From NCBI GenBank assembly GCA_004376325.1, contig SOKC01000123.1, forward strand, positions 1 to 35,622: a DNA stretch of 35,622 nt. Direction: 5' to 3'. Position 1 is the first letter of the stretch; the number at the start of each line of letters is the position of its first letter. Position numbers and translations under genes: made by a program. This DNA is from Actinomycetota bacterium. GTDB taxonomy: Bacteria > Actinomycetota > Humimicrobiia > Humimicrobiales > Humimicrobiaceae. A model generated the notes under the pieces. The model worked only from the letters and a program-made list of their open reading frames with translations, searched no databases and was not told the origin of the DNA. Positions 9,159 to 18,172 of this stretch are shown here, in pieces.

Positions 9159-10235
9159 ATGAATTTAGAAAGTCAAAATAAGAAATCAAAAAAAAGGTGG
9201 CTTATACTTAGAATCATAAATATTGTAGTTGTGGTGGGCCTTGGGGTATTTCTTGTTTACTATTTGTTAAATCAGATTGATATAGAAGATATTAAAAGTG
9301 CTTTTATTAATATTTATACACCTTCTCTTATAATTGGTTTAATTCTTATATTCTCAATTGATTTTTTTAGAGCCTATAGGGCAAAAATTTTAATAGGGTC
9401 TGGCAGAATCAGAATGGTTGATATGTTTTTGGTTTCCCTTATACGAAATGGCTTTAACATGGTTCTGCCTGCAAGGACAGGAGAACTATCCTATATTTAT
9501 GTTCTTAAAAGAAAATTTAAATTTCCTGTAGAGATTGGTATTTCAACGCTGATGATTGCACTTGTTTTTGATTTGATCATTGTTTTTTCAATGATTGTCA
9601 TTTCTATAATTATTGTGGGTATAAATAAATATGCTGTTTCTTCTACCAGTGTTATTTTAATTGCTGTAGCACTTCTTATTTCCTCTTTGCTGGTCTTATT
9701 TTATCTGTCAAAATTTGTAGGACTTTTTATTAAAATATTTGATAGAATTTTGTCAAAATATAGAGTAAGTAAAAGTAAAGTTATTCAAAATATATATAAA
9801 AAATTAGTTGAGACCAATAAAAATATTGAATTAATTAAAAAAAGGGGAATATACTGGAAAGTATATTTAATCTCAGTACCTTCTCGAATTTTAAAATATG
9901 CAGCTTATTATTTTTTGATTCATGCAGTACTTAAGCCTATGGGCTTTGGTTTTAATGATCTTTCCTACTGGGTTATTATACTGGCTACAGCAGCGGCAGA
10001 AATATCTGCTGTTCTGCCTACCCATTCCCTTGCGGGCCTGGGTACCTATCAAGGGGTATTTGCTCTTGCATTTATAATGTTAGGTTTTGGTAAAGAGATA
10101 TCTATTATAGTTGGGTTTAGCTACCATATTATAAATTTGATTTTTACTATAGCATGGTGCCTTATAGCAATGGTTATATTAAGCTTACCTGTCTATAGAA
10201 TAAAGGAACAAAAATATCAGGAAAGTGGAAAGTAA
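9159..10235 (+). CDS. LPG_synthase_TM/UPF0104 family membrane protein (flippase-like)
   Basis: A 358-residue polytopic protein with about eight to nine membrane segments. It has the family's conserved loops: LIRNGFNMVLPARTGELSYIYVLKR and, near the C-terminus, AAEISAVLPTHSLAGLGTYQGVF. The family (COG0392) covers the flippase domain of MprF and the C-terminal part of archaeal AglD, and its stand-alone members are often next to polyprenol-sugar glycosyltransferases. The likely role is movement of a lipid-linked sugar across the membrane, which is inferred. It is second in the plus operon, 30 bases after the double glycosyltransferase. It groups by motif with the copy at 25990, not with those at 11091 and 29149. 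Confidence 0.8.
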   Translation: MNLESQNKKSKKRWLILRIINIVVVVGLGVFLVYYLLNQIDIEDIKSAFINIYTPSLIIGLILIFSIDFFRAYRAKILIGSGRIRMVDMFLVSLIRNGFNMVLPARTGELSYIYVLKRKFKFPVEIGISTLMIALVFDLIIVFSMIVISIIIVGINKYAVSSTSVILIAVALLISSLLVLFYLSKFVGLFIKIFDRILSKYRVSKSKVIQNIYKKLVETNKNIELIKKRGIYWKVYLISVPSRILKYAAYYFLIHAVLKPMGFGFNDLSYWVIILATAAAEISAVLPTHSLAGLGTYQGVFALAFIMLGFGKEISIIVGFSYHIINLIFTIAWCLIAMVILSLPVYRIKEQKYQESGK

Positions 10236-10241
10236 GATTTT

Positions 10242-11087
10242 ATGAAAATATTAATCACCGGAAGCAAGGGGCAGTTGGGCATTGAACTGATAGATATCGC
10301 TCCCCAGGAGCATAAGATTTTCGGGTATGATCTTGATATGGATATTACTGACAGGTTTGCTATTGAAAGCAGGTTTTCGAAAGTTAAGCCTGACCTGGTT
10401 ATTCATTGTGCTGCCTTTACCGATGTGGATGGATGTGAAGGCTTTAGGGACAAAGCTTTTTTGGTAAATAGCACAGGTACGGAAAATTTAGCAAAAGTTG
10501 CAAGAAAATATGACTGCGAATTTGTTTATATAAGCACAGATTATGTTTTTAATGGAAAGAAAGATATGCCTTATGTTGAGGAAGATATACCAGATCCTGT
10601 AAGCATATATGGAAAATCAAAGCTTGCTGGAGAGGAGGCAGTAACTAATATACTTGAAAAATTTTATATTTTAAGAACAACCGGGATTTACAGCAGGTAC
10701 GGCAAAAATTTTGTAGAAACAATAATAAGAGCTTCAAAAAATTGCAGAGAGCTTGAAGTAGTAGATGACCAGGTATGTACGCCAACCTATAGCCTGGATG
10801 TTGCTGAATGCATATATAAACTTATAGAAACTGGAATGTACGGCATCTATCATGCCACCAATGATGGACAATGTTCATGGTACCAGTTTACAAAAGAAAT
10901 CTTTAAAATCCTGGGTAAAAGGGTGACTGTAATTCCTGTTAAAAGTGGTAGATTGGGAGGAAGAGCTTCGAGGCCTTCTTATTCAGTGCTTGCTAACTTA
11001 AAACTTGAAAAAAATAAAATATATTTCATGAGACACTGGAAAGAGGCTTTAAAAGGTTTTTTAGAGAGTTGCAGGATAAATGGATAA
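10242..11087 (+). CDS. rfbD: dTDP-4-dehydrorhamnose reductase
   Basis: A 281-residue extended SDR. It has the NAD(P)-binding GSKGQLG (7-13), the RmlD signature HCAAFTDVDGCE (55-66), STDYVFNG (98-105), the catalytic YGKSK with Tyr123 and Lys127, and a late RASRPSYSVL segment, as in RfbD/RmlD. It reduces dTDP-4-dehydro-L-rhamnose to dTDP-L-rhamnose, the donor for rhamnosyltransferases such as the GT2 modules here. It is slightly shorter than many RmlD proteins but complete. ATG 10242 has GGAAAG nine bases upstream and lies six bases after the preceding stop. RfbA, RfbB and RfbC are not in the window. It is separated by only three bases from the next membrane protein gene. Confidence 0.92.
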   Translation: MKILITGSKGQLGIELIDIAPQEHKIFGYDLDMDITDRFAIESRFSKVKPDLVIHCAAFTDVDGCEGFRDKAFLVNSTGTENLAKVARKYDCEFVYISTDYVFNGKKDMPYVEEDIPDPVSIYGKSKLAGEEAVTNILEKFYILRTTGIYSRYGKNFVETIIRASKNCRELEVVDDQVCTPTYSLDVAECIYKLIETGMYGIYHATNDGQCSWYQFTKEIFKILGKRVTVIPVKSGRLGGRASRPSYSVLANLKLEKNKIYFMRHWKEALKGFLESCRING

Positions 11088-11090
11088 ACA

Positions 11091-12059
11091 ATGAATAAAA
11101 AAATAGGAAATATTATAAGAATTGTAGTAAGTCTTTCCCTTCTTTCATTTTTAATTTACAGGAATAAAGATAACTTTGAAAGCATTATAGATAAATTAAA
11201 GGATCTTAATGTAACTTTTTTGGTTATAGCTGTGCTTCTCTATACTTTAGCTTTAGCCTGTATACCATTGAGGTGGGGAATACTGCTTAAAGCTCATAAT
11301 TATTATATTTCAGGTAGTTTCCTGCTGCAGTCTGCATTTATTGGCTTTTTTTATAATAATCTGCTTCCAACGAGTATAGGCGGAGATTTTTATCGTGTAT
11401 ATGATCTTTATAAAAATAAGAATGTACCCATCAATGAAAACATTTCTGCTGTGGTTATGGAAAGAGTCATTGGCAACATAACCGGTATAACTTATTTTAT
11501 ATTTTCTTTTGCTTTTGGTATATTTGGATATCTAACCAGGGGGACTAAAATAGGGCTGGCAATTTCGCTTTTTGTTATTTTATTTTTTTTTACCCTGCTT
11601 TTCAGGCCAAGGCTGTTTAAAATACATGTCCTGCTTGCAAGATATAGAATCTTTTCTAAAATAAGGCCTAAGCTAAAGTCTTTTCACCAAATTCTTGTAA
11701 GTTACAGGTATAAGATTAAACACCTGTCTATAAGTTTTTTTTATAGTTTACTGCTGCAATTAATCTTTATGACCAGTCATTATTTTGTTTCACTGTCCCT
11801 GGGACTTGACCTTAAATTTTATATGTTCATTTTTGCAGTGCCTTTTGCTTCTTTAGCTGCGAGTATTCCTATTTCTATTGGTGGTATTGGAATAAGAGAG
11901 AATGCAATTGTTTTTGCAGTGATGAGTTTTGGTGTGGTGGAAAGTCAGGCAACTCTATTTTCTTTTATTATTTTATTTATTATTTTATTTAATGGACTGC
12001 TTGGAGGGATTGTATATTTATTTAAAAATATTTTTTACAGATCCAGAGGTATAATTTAA
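11091..12059 (+). CDS. LPG_synthase_TM/UPF0104 family membrane protein (flippase-like)
   Basis: A 322-residue polytopic protein with the other variant of the family motifs: GFFYNNLLPTSIGGDFYRVYDLYK in the first half, VVMERVIGN, and AASIPISIGGIGIRENAIVFAVMSFGV near the C-terminus. These match the gene at 29149 closely (GFFFNNFLPTSIGGDVFRTYDAAK; MVPISIGGIGIRENTLVF), so the two are paralogues of one subfamily. The proposed role is transbilayer movement of lipid-linked sugar or phospholipid, by family resemblance only. It is translated three bases after rfbD, with GGA six bases before the ATG. Confidence 0.8.
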   Translation: MNKKIGNIIRIVVSLSLLSFLIYRNKDNFESIIDKLKDLNVTFLVIAVLLYTLALACIPLRWGILLKAHNYYISGSFLLQSAFIGFFYNNLLPTSIGGDFYRVYDLYKNKNVPINENISAVVMERVIGNITGITYFIFSFAFGIFGYLTRGTKIGLAISLFVILFFFTLLFRPRLFKIHVLLARYRIFSKIRPKLKSFHQILVSYRYKIKHLSISFFYSLLLQLIFMTSHYFVSLSLGLDLKFYMFIFAVPFASLAASIPISIGGIGIRENAIVFAVMSFGVVESQATLFSFIILFIILFNGLLGGIVYLFKNIFYRSRGII

Positions 12060-12065
12060 TTGTTT

Positions 12066-12070
12066 GGAAG
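12066..12070 (+). promoter_or_regulatory. Shine-Dalgarno deciding the SGNH hydrolase start
   Basis: GGAAG sits eight bases before ATG 12079. The ORF track start, TTG 12064, overlaps this site, so ATG 12079 is the better start and gives a protein beginning MKKNRGKILSTIILF, a normal signal-peptide N-terminus. Confidence 0.6.
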
Positions 12071-12078
12071 TTATAACC

Positions 12079-12954
12079 ATGAAGAAAAATAGAGGAAAAA
12101 TTCTTTCTACTATAATATTATTTATTATTATTGTTTTACCTGTAATTACTGCTAATTCCTGCAATTCTTCTATAGAATCAGAAAAACAATTAAAGGAAGA
12201 GGAATCACAATATCCCACATCAAATAATTACCAGGGCCTTAGGACAGAAACAAAGAATATAAATTTAGAGGAATTGGTTGATAACTACCCCAGGATAGTT
12301 TGTTTTGGAGATTCAGTTACCTTTGGATGGAATGTAGATTATAAGGATTCTTATCCTAATATATTGGAAAAACTATTACAGAAGGATTATCCAAAGGTAA
12401 AGGTTATTAACAGTGGTATTGGCGGAGACACAGTAATAGATGCTTATAATCGATTAGAAAGTGATGTTATTAGTTTTGAACCTCATTTAGTTATAATTAA
12501 TCTTGGACTAAATGATGGCTGGATCCAGGAGGTGGTTGAAGATGGAAACGGTGGTGAAGTTGAAGAGCCTTCAGATAATGAAAATAAAGAGATAGGTTTA
12601 AACACCAATGTTGATCTTGAAACTTTTAAGAAATATTATTGCGACATCATAGAGATAATAGAGTTAGCAGATATTAAAATCATTTTAATGGGAATAAACC
12701 CGGTTCTCGGTGATCCTTCTCTTGTAAATGATAATATCGCAGGAGGGCAGATAGAAATTTATAAAATGTATAATGAGCAAGTTAGAGAAATAGGTTTAGA
12801 TAGTAATCTGGTCTATTTAGATTTATGGAGTATCTTTAACCAGGATTATAAAGCTCATGATTATTTGCAGAATGATGGCATTCATCCTGATGAGAATGGG
12901 TTAGAACTAATAGCAAAAAGTATATATGATGCTTTAAAAATATGTGATTTTTAA
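12079..12954 (+). CDS. Secreted or lipid-anchored SGNH/GDSL hydrolase
   Basis: A 291-residue protein. It starts with a signal peptide (MKKNRGKILSTIILFIIIVLPVITANSC); the Cys could be a lipidation site, but Ala at -3 makes a weak lipobox. Then come the SGNH blocks: CFGDSVTFGW (nucleophile Ser), INSGIGGDTVIDAYNRL (Gly), INLGLNDGW (Asn) and NDGIHPDENG (Asp and His). An acidic insertion of about 30 residues (EDGNGGEVEEPSDNENKE) follows block III and is not typical of the family. Such enzymes deacylate or transfer acyl groups on sugars and lipids. Outside the cytoplasm it could edit acetylation of the exported glycan. It is the last gene of the tight plus operon; a possible new promoter precedes the next gene. 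Confidence 0.82.
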   Translation: MKKNRGKILSTIILFIIIVLPVITANSCNSSIESEKQLKEEESQYPTSNNYQGLRTETKNINLEELVDNYPRIVCFGDSVTFGWNVDYKDSYPNILEKLLQKDYPKVKVINSGIGGDTVIDAYNRLESDVISFEPHLVIINLGLNDGWIQEVVEDGNGGEVEEPSDNENKEIGLNTNVDLETFKKYYCDIIEIIELADIKIILMGINPVLGDPSLVNDNIAGGQIEIYKMYNEQVREIGLDSNLVYLDLWSIFNQDYKAHDYLQNDGIHPDENGLELIAKSIYDALKICDF

Positions 12955-13025
12955 TAAATAGTTAAAGTTAAGTTTAGAAGAAAATATAATTTATTTTGTT
13001 TTAATTATAAAAATTTTTATGGTGA

Positions 13026-13055
13026 TTGTATTAATTTTGAATTAAAATCTATAAT
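13026..13055 (+). promoter_or_regulatory. Putative sigma70 promoter
   Basis: TTGTAT, an 18-base spacer, then TATAAT, in the 138-base gap before the polytopic glycosyltransferase at 13093. It would give a separate start for the 13093-15148 gene pair. The region is very AT-rich, so chance matches are possible. Confidence 0.4.
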
Positions 13056-13092
13056 ATTTAGAATATAAGGTAACACAAAAGACGAGAATGCT

Positions 13093-14412
13093 ATGAGGGT
13101 TAAATCATTTTTTAGAAGTATTGGTAAAGTAATAGTAACCAAAGAAATTTTTGAGAATAAAAACTTATTAAGACTTCTTTATAAATATTTTCTTGTTGGT
13201 ATGCTTATTAGATTAATTCTTCTGCCATTTTTTTTCCAAAGAGATTTGTTATCAACTTATCAAAGAGCAGCACAGACTGTTTTTGGAGGTAATTTAGGTT
13301 CTGACTTTCAGCAGTTTATAATCAATTCTATTCATTCAATTTATTTATTTATAATAAAATCTATTTTACCAATAGTTGGTGAATATTCTGAAATACTACT
13401 TCAAACTGATACCTGGTCTTCCTGGGTTAATTTTATTAGTAGTGAAAATGTCTTCATAGTTATATCTCTATTTAAGGTACTATACCTTATATTTGATATT
13501 TTATGCATGTTCCTGGTTATGCGGCTTTTATTTGACGATGAACCGGAAAAGAAGCTAAAAGTTTTCAAACTTTGGGTTTTAAATCCTTTTGTGATATTCA
13601 TACTTTATATATTCGCAAGGCATGATATTATAGGGATTTTTTTAACTCTTGTTGCTCTACTTCTGGCAAAGTATAAAAGGAAGTACTGGGCAATTTTTGT
13701 TCTGGCTCTTGCTGTAGCGGCCAGGTTTTTCCCTATGATGATTCTTCCTATTTTAATTTTTTACCTGGCAGATAAGAAGAAAGATTATATTATTTTATTT
13801 TCAGCGGGTATCTCAGGTCTTATTGCAGTTGAGATATTCTCATACTTTTATTTTGGAAGAAGTGTAATATTTTCGCTTATTAATACACAACACTTTAATT
13901 ACATACTTTCTTCTAAATTAGAACTGGTAATTCATGATAGAATATTTATATTTATTGCAGTGTATATAATAATTATTCTAAGCTATTTGCATATCAGGAA
14001 AAAAACATTTGATATATTTTTAAATTATTGTGCCATTATTTACTTGATGTATGTAAGTATATGCTATTTTCATCCTCAATATCTTTTGTGGGTTGTGCCT
14101 TTCTTGATTTTAATTTTTGTTAGAAAAAAAGTACTTTACAGGTATCACTGGGTTCAATTTGCTTTACTTATGGTTATATTAATATATTGGGGAGATCTTG
14201 TAACAAAATTTGTTCTAGCCCCAATAGACCCAAAATACTTTATTTATTTAACAGGTCCTATACCAATTATAAATAGATTTTATAGTCCTTCCAAGTTTGT
14301 AAATATATTTAGAAGTGTTTTTACTGGAGTATCATTATGGATGATATATTTAATATACAAGGAGAATAAAAATATTTCGTTAGAAAACTCTATAAATAAT
14401 AATAAAAAATAG
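13093..14412 (+). CDS. Polytopic glycosyltransferase, GT87/PIG-M-like
   Basis: A 439-residue protein with about ten to twelve hydrophobic segments. Features typical of GT-C enzymes are visible: an N-terminal cytoplasmic segment and first helix (LVGMLIRLILLPFFF), a large first outer loop, LWVLNPFVIFILYIFARHDIIGIFLTLVALLL (the NP...RHD region corresponds to the NP..G-Q-D motif of GT87/PIG-M proteins), and LALAVAARFFPMMILPILIFYLADKKK. Such enzymes use polyprenyl-phosphate sugars at the outer face of the membrane. Donor and acceptor are unknown. The gene follows a 138-base gap with a candidate promoter and is followed by an unknown membrane protein 16 bases downstream. Confidence 0.7.
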   Translation: MRVKSFFRSIGKVIVTKEIFENKNLLRLLYKYFLVGMLIRLILLPFFFQRDLLSTYQRAAQTVFGGNLGSDFQQFIINSIHSIYLFIIKSILPIVGEYSEILLQTDTWSSWVNFISSENVFIVISLFKVLYLIFDILCMFLVMRLLFDDEPEKKLKVFKLWVLNPFVIFILYIFARHDIIGIFLTLVALLLAKYKRKYWAIFVLALAVAARFFPMMILPILIFYLADKKKDYIILFSAGISGLIAVEIFSYFYFGRSVIFSLINTQHFNYILSSKLELVIHDRIFIFIAVYIIIILSYLHIRKKTFDIFLNYCAIIYLMYVSICYFHPQYLLWVVPFLILIFVRKKVLYRYHWVQFALLMVILIYWGDLVTKFVLAPIDPKYFIYLTGPIPIINRFYSPSKFVNIFRSVFTGVSLWMIYLIYKENKNISLENSINNNKK

Positions 14413-14428
14413 CTTAGAAAAAAGTAAT

Positions 14429-15148
14429 ATGAATATAAGTATTAAAGTTTTAAAACTAATCCTATTTAGTCTATTGATATTTCTAATTTTAGTAATTGGT
14501 ACTGGGTGCAACGGAATATTTTTTATTCCAGGGGCTAGTTATGGATATTACATATGGGAGGATAGTGAAGATAATATTCATATTGCCTGGAGCATAGATA
14601 GAAAAGAATCAGTTTTTAGTGGGTGGATTGCTACAGATGGTAAAATTAATGAATATAATTTATTGGGGTGGGAGGAAAATGATAGTATAAAATTATCTGA
14701 AGATTCTAGCAGGATTGAATTTAATGCTTCACTTGACGAAAATGATTATTCGGATGAAATTATTCTTGTTATAGATAATTATAGCTATTTAGAGTTTGAT
14801 CTAAGAATAAATGATGGATATGATCTTTCCAGAATTAATATTGGAGAATTTATAAATAGTCCTAAAGATAATATTTTTAGGATAGAAAAAGGTTACTTTA
14901 ACCAATTAAATAAAAAACCGTGGTATCAGAAACATCCATTATCCGGACTGTTTTATAAGCTTTCAGCCAACATCATTTTCAGCTTAGTCTATATATTCAT
15001 ATTAGGAGTAATAATTATTGAAATACTTAGAGTAACTGTGATAAGAAGAAGTAGCAGATACTGGTGGTATATTGTTATTTCATATTGTGTTTTGATTTTG
15101 ATAGATTCAGGAGTATATTTGTTTTTAACAAAATTAAGTTTTATTTGA
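14429..15148 (+). CDS. Unrecognised membrane or lipoprotein-like protein
   Basis: A 239-residue protein I do not recognise. It begins with a signal-type helix followed by a Cys (KLILFSLLIFLILVIGTGC), an imperfect lipobox. A polar domain of about 125 residues rich in Asp, Glu, Tyr and Trp follows, with predicted beta-strand character (YGYYIWEDSEDNIHIAWSI, SVFSGWIATDGKI, SRIEFNASLDENDYSDEIILVI). Two C-terminal membrane helices (IIFSLVYIFILGVIIIEIL and WWYIVISYCVLILIDSGVYLFL) end the protein. The middle domain should face the outside. The layout could suit a glycan-binding partner of the polytopic enzyme upstream, but no function can be assigned. The gene ends 51 bases from the convergent sulfatase gene. 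Confidence 0.6.
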   Translation: MNISIKVLKLILFSLLIFLILVIGTGCNGIFFIPGASYGYYIWEDSEDNIHIAWSIDRKESVFSGWIATDGKINEYNLLGWEENDSIKLSEDSSRIEFNASLDENDYSDEIILVIDNYSYLEFDLRINDGYDLSRINIGEFINSPKDNIFRIEKGYFNQLNKKPWYQKHPLSGLFYKLSANIIFSLVYIFILGVIIIEILRVTVIRRSSRYWWYIVISYCVLILIDSGVYLFLTKLSFI

Positions 15149-15199
15149 ACAAATTCACAAAGATAATATTAACAACATCATCTCTTGCTTGAATTAGCT

Positions 15200-16774
15200 T
15201 TATTGTTGTTGATTATAATTTTTTATTTCTGTTACATCAAAAAAGTTATAAGGCTGCCAGTATGGTGAATAATAACATTTATCTTCCAGTAATTCATAAT
15301 CTCCATCAAAATAAATATTAAAAATTAATCTAAAAGTATTAACAGGAGTTATAGAATCATATAAAAGATTGCTACCATTTTGTGGTAAGTAGTATGCATT
15401 TAATATGAATGTACTTTCTCTAAGCATTTCAGCAGTTGGGTAAAGCCATCCAATATTAGCAGGATCTTCCCTATCGCCATGAGGGTCGCCAAGTGTTAAC
15501 CGTGCACCATGATCTCCCTGAAGTACTATAATTGGAGGGACTTCTGATTTTGATAAAATTTCTTCAATAAGAATTTTAAGCTTACTATTTACAAAAATTA
15601 ACTGATTCAAGTATTTTTCCTTATCCCAATATGCGGCTAATTTATATTCAGCTTCAGGAATAAGTTCACCATTAGCACCAAAGAAAAATGGAGGATGAGG
15701 AGTCATTATGTGTGCGAAAATATATTTTGGTCCCTCTATTTGGTGTACTTTGGCAAGATTTGAGAAAGAATATAGCACCTTTTGTATGCCAGAATCAACA
15801 ATAATATATTTCTCAAATGGTTTTAACATGGTTGTTTGAATTAGTAATATATTAAATTCATTAAACCTATTAACTCGAATGCTTATATCTGCATTTCTGT
15901 TTCTATCTGTGGGACCCCAGCCTGAACTATCAAAGTGGACAAACTGATATCCTTTTGAATGTAAAAATTTCCAAACATTACTATTTGTAATCATCTGGTA
16001 AGGTATTGTCCTATCATCAGATTCTAATCCTACCTTATCACTTAGATAATTAATATATTCCATATTAAGTGATGATGCTAAGGATGAGGTAGTCCATGGA
16101 TAATTACACCGGCTTTTAGAAGCTACATAGAAACCTTTTTCAGTTAAAAAATTGATAAATTCATGATTATCATAATCATAAAATTCTTCCAGAGAACTTT
16201 CCCCAGCGTAACCATCAAGAATTATATAATAGATATCTGGTAATTCAGTCAGGCTTTCGGATATAACAGCTTCTCCATCTTGTAATACTATACTGCTGTC
16301 TTCTTGTATATCTCTTGTTTTAAACTTATAGAATCCAATATTTACCAGAGAAAATAAAACCAGGACAACAGCTATCACGTTTAAAATATTACTAAAGTTA
16401 CGTAAATTTTTTTTTGTCCTTATAGTAAAATAAGTACCTAAAATAAATAATATAAGCCAGACAACCAGTAAGTATCTATGCCCGCCAATTACAAAATTAC
16501 CTATTTTAAAACCCTTTATTTGCTCATAAATACGACCGTAAGAAAAAAATAAAAATAAAAATATAGATACAATGATTCCTGCTTTTCTACTATCTTTTTT
16601 AAGGATTAACCATAACAAACCTACAGCAATGATAGTGAAACCTAATATAATAGCTATTGGTATTAAAATTTCAGATAATGAGACTATTGAAAGTTTTCCA
16701 ATATTATAAGAGTAAAGAAATAAAATAGGAAATATAGCAAATAAAAATGGATGAATAATAAATGTTTTTTTCAT
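15200..16774 (-). CDS. Membrane-anchored sulfatase/alkaline-phosphatase superfamily transferase (LTA synthase-like)
   Basis: A 524-residue protein. Five or so N-terminal membrane segments (to about residue 160) are followed by an extracytoplasmic alkaline-phosphatase-fold domain. Metal and catalytic motifs are visible: PDIYYIILDGYAG (metal Asp), NYPWTTSSLASSLN (candidate nucleophile Thr), FAHIMTPHPPFFFG, and VVLQGDHGARL (metal Asp-His). The layout is that of lipoteichoic-acid-synthase and phosphoethanolamine-transferase proteins, which move phospho-alcohol groups from phospholipids onto glycans or lipids. A true sulfatase is less likely since there is no C-x-P-x-R. It is the last gene of the minus set, six bases after the methyltransferase gene. 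Confidence 0.78.
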   Translation of the reverse strand: MKKTFIIHPFLFAIFPILFLYSYNIGKLSIVSLSEILIPIAIILGFTIIAVGLLWLILKKDSRKAGIIVSIFLFLFFSYGRIYEQIKGFKIGNFVIGGHRYLLVVWLILFILGTYFTIRTKKNLRNFSNILNVIAVVLVLFSLVNIGFYKFKTRDIQEDSSIVLQDGEAVISESLTELPDIYYIILDGYAGESSLEEFYDYDNHEFINFLTEKGFYVASKSRCNYPWTTSSLASSLNMEYINYLSDKVGLESDDRTIPYQMITNSNVWKFLHSKGYQFVHFDSSGWGPTDRNRNADISIRVNRFNEFNILLIQTTMLKPFEKYIIVDSGIQKVLYSFSNLAKVHQIEGPKYIFAHIMTPHPPFFFGANGELIPEAEYKLAAYWDKEKYLNQLIFVNSKLKILIEEILSKSEVPPIIVLQGDHGARLTLGDPHGDREDPANIGWLYPTAEMLRESTFILNAYYLPQNGSNLLYDSITPVNTFRLIFNIYFDGDYELLEDKCYYSPYWQPYNFFDVTEIKNYNQQQ

Positions 16775-16780
16775 AATATT

Positions 16781-18172
16781 TTAATTCTCTTTCTTCTTCA
16801 TTAAATACATGGTTCTTTTAGAATCCTTAATATTCTCAGCATTTTTTATAGTAAAATATTTTTTAAATTCAATCTCAAAGTTTTGCTGTGTATAATCAGG
16901 AAAAATATCTTCTCTTGTTGACAGGAGTCTTTGAACCTGAGAGTCGTCTTTGGGGACAAATTCAATGATGAGTGATTTACAGATTGAATTGAAGAAATTT
17001 GCGATTTTACCAATTGGAAGGTTATTAGAAATGGCTAAATGATGAATTAAAGCAAGAGCGAAAGCTGTGTCTGTTGGTCCACGTTCAATAAGAGACATTC
17101 TCTCCTGATTTTCCCAGCCAATAGCAGGACTTGGGTTAGTTAAGTCAAGCAGTAATGGGATAATATTAGTTTCACCCTTTTTAACGCTTCTGAGGTAATT
17201 TTTTTCAACTGCAGCAGGATCGATGTCAAAAGAGATTGTATGTATTCTCCTGTTGCTGGCAATACGACTAAACAAACCATCATTTGCACCGAGATCCCAA
17301 ACAGTTTCTGGATTAATCATATCCAAAAATTTAGCTACAATCTCCTTTTTATGATCAATTGCTGCTGGAGAATAGTTAGTATCTTCATAATAATCAGCCC
17401 ATTCAGTTCCTTTAGCTTTCCAATACATTTTACGGGTAGCAGATTCTAAGCTGTCTATAAGACCCATGAAAGACAGGCGGCTTATTTTATGTCCACCTAT
17501 TTTTACTGCTTTGTCAGCATAGTGTTTTTGGCTTTTGGCGTGAAGATGAATATGAGAAAGCAGTGAAGCCTTAAAACTGGTACTTGATGGAAGAAGAGAA
17601 CTTGCCAGATCTAAGGGTATTCCATCTATAAAAATTCTAAATAATTGATTTAGTCGAATATCTTTATAGCTCATTAGTGCCAGGGGTGCAAGAAAATGCT
17701 GACATACCTGTCTGTATGCAATCCAGGATTGTCCTGGATGATATTTCTCGAAAGAAAGTGTATCAATAAAGGTTGGCCTGCCTTTTCTGAATTGTATATT
17801 ATAAGCGCTACAATCTTTTAAAGTCATTTCAAAGTCCATTGCTATTTTCTGGATCTTAAAAGTGGCTAGTGCTGCATCCTTTAGTTGACTGAAGCACCAT
17901 TCATAAGGATATGATATAAATGGTATGGGCTCAGGTTTTATTATTTTATATGCTTTATCAGGTTCTAAACCATCAATATCAATTTCTTTATGAGGAATAA
18001 GCAAATTTGTATCCACAAGAGTCTTATAAAGACCGGATTCCATAAGATGGTCATAATTTTCTTTATATATGGTATTTATCTGACGGTAAATCGAACCATC
18101 TTTATAAAAAAGAAATCCGCACGGATCCCTAAATGAGCTTGGTTCATTAACACTAGTTTTTATCTTGTCCAT
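16781..18172 (-). CDS. SAM-dependent methyltransferase with kinase-like N-terminal region
   Basis: The tracked ORF starts at 18241, inside the upstream gene. ATG 18172 is chosen because AGGAG lies eight bases before it, giving 463 residues (MDKIKTSVNEPSS). The C-terminal half is a class I methyltransferase: TVWDLGANDGLFSRIAS is motif I (about residues 291-307) and IHTISFDIDPAAVEKN is motif II. The N-terminal half contains MTLKDCSAYNIQF...RPTFIDTLSF; Asp120, Asn125 and Asp137 are spaced like the catalytic D-x4-N and metal Asp of APH/Bud32-type kinases. No glycine loop or ATP-binding Lys is obvious. It could phosphorylate and methylate a sugar, or only methylate. The start overlaps the 78-residue gene by 20 bases and the sulfatase follows six bases later. 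Confidence 0.78.
   Translation of the reverse strand: MDKIKTSVNEPSSFRDPCGFLFYKDGSIYRQINTIYKENYDHLMESGLYKTLVDTNLLIPHKEIDIDGLEPDKAYKIIKPEPIPFISYPYEWCFSQLKDAALATFKIQKIAMDFEMTLKDCSAYNIQFRKGRPTFIDTLSFEKYHPGQSWIAYRQVCQHFLAPLALMSYKDIRLNQLFRIFIDGIPLDLASSLLPSSTSFKASLLSHIHLHAKSQKHYADKAVKIGGHKISRLSFMGLIDSLESATRKMYWKAKGTEWADYYEDTNYSPAAIDHKKEIVAKFLDMINPETVWDLGANDGLFSRIASNRRIHTISFDIDPAAVEKNYLRSVKKGETNIIPLLLDLTNPSPAIGWENQERMSLIERGPTDTAFALALIHHLAISNNLPIGKIANFFNSICKSLIIEFVPKDDSQVQRLLSTREDIFPDYTQQNFEIEFKKYFTIKNAENIKDSKRTMYLMKKKEN

Noticed and set aside
15149-15220. AACAAC...GTTGTT as a bidirectional terminator between convergent genes
   Set aside because: Arms are six bases with a loop over 30 bases; one arm lies in coding sequence. 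Not stable enough to call.
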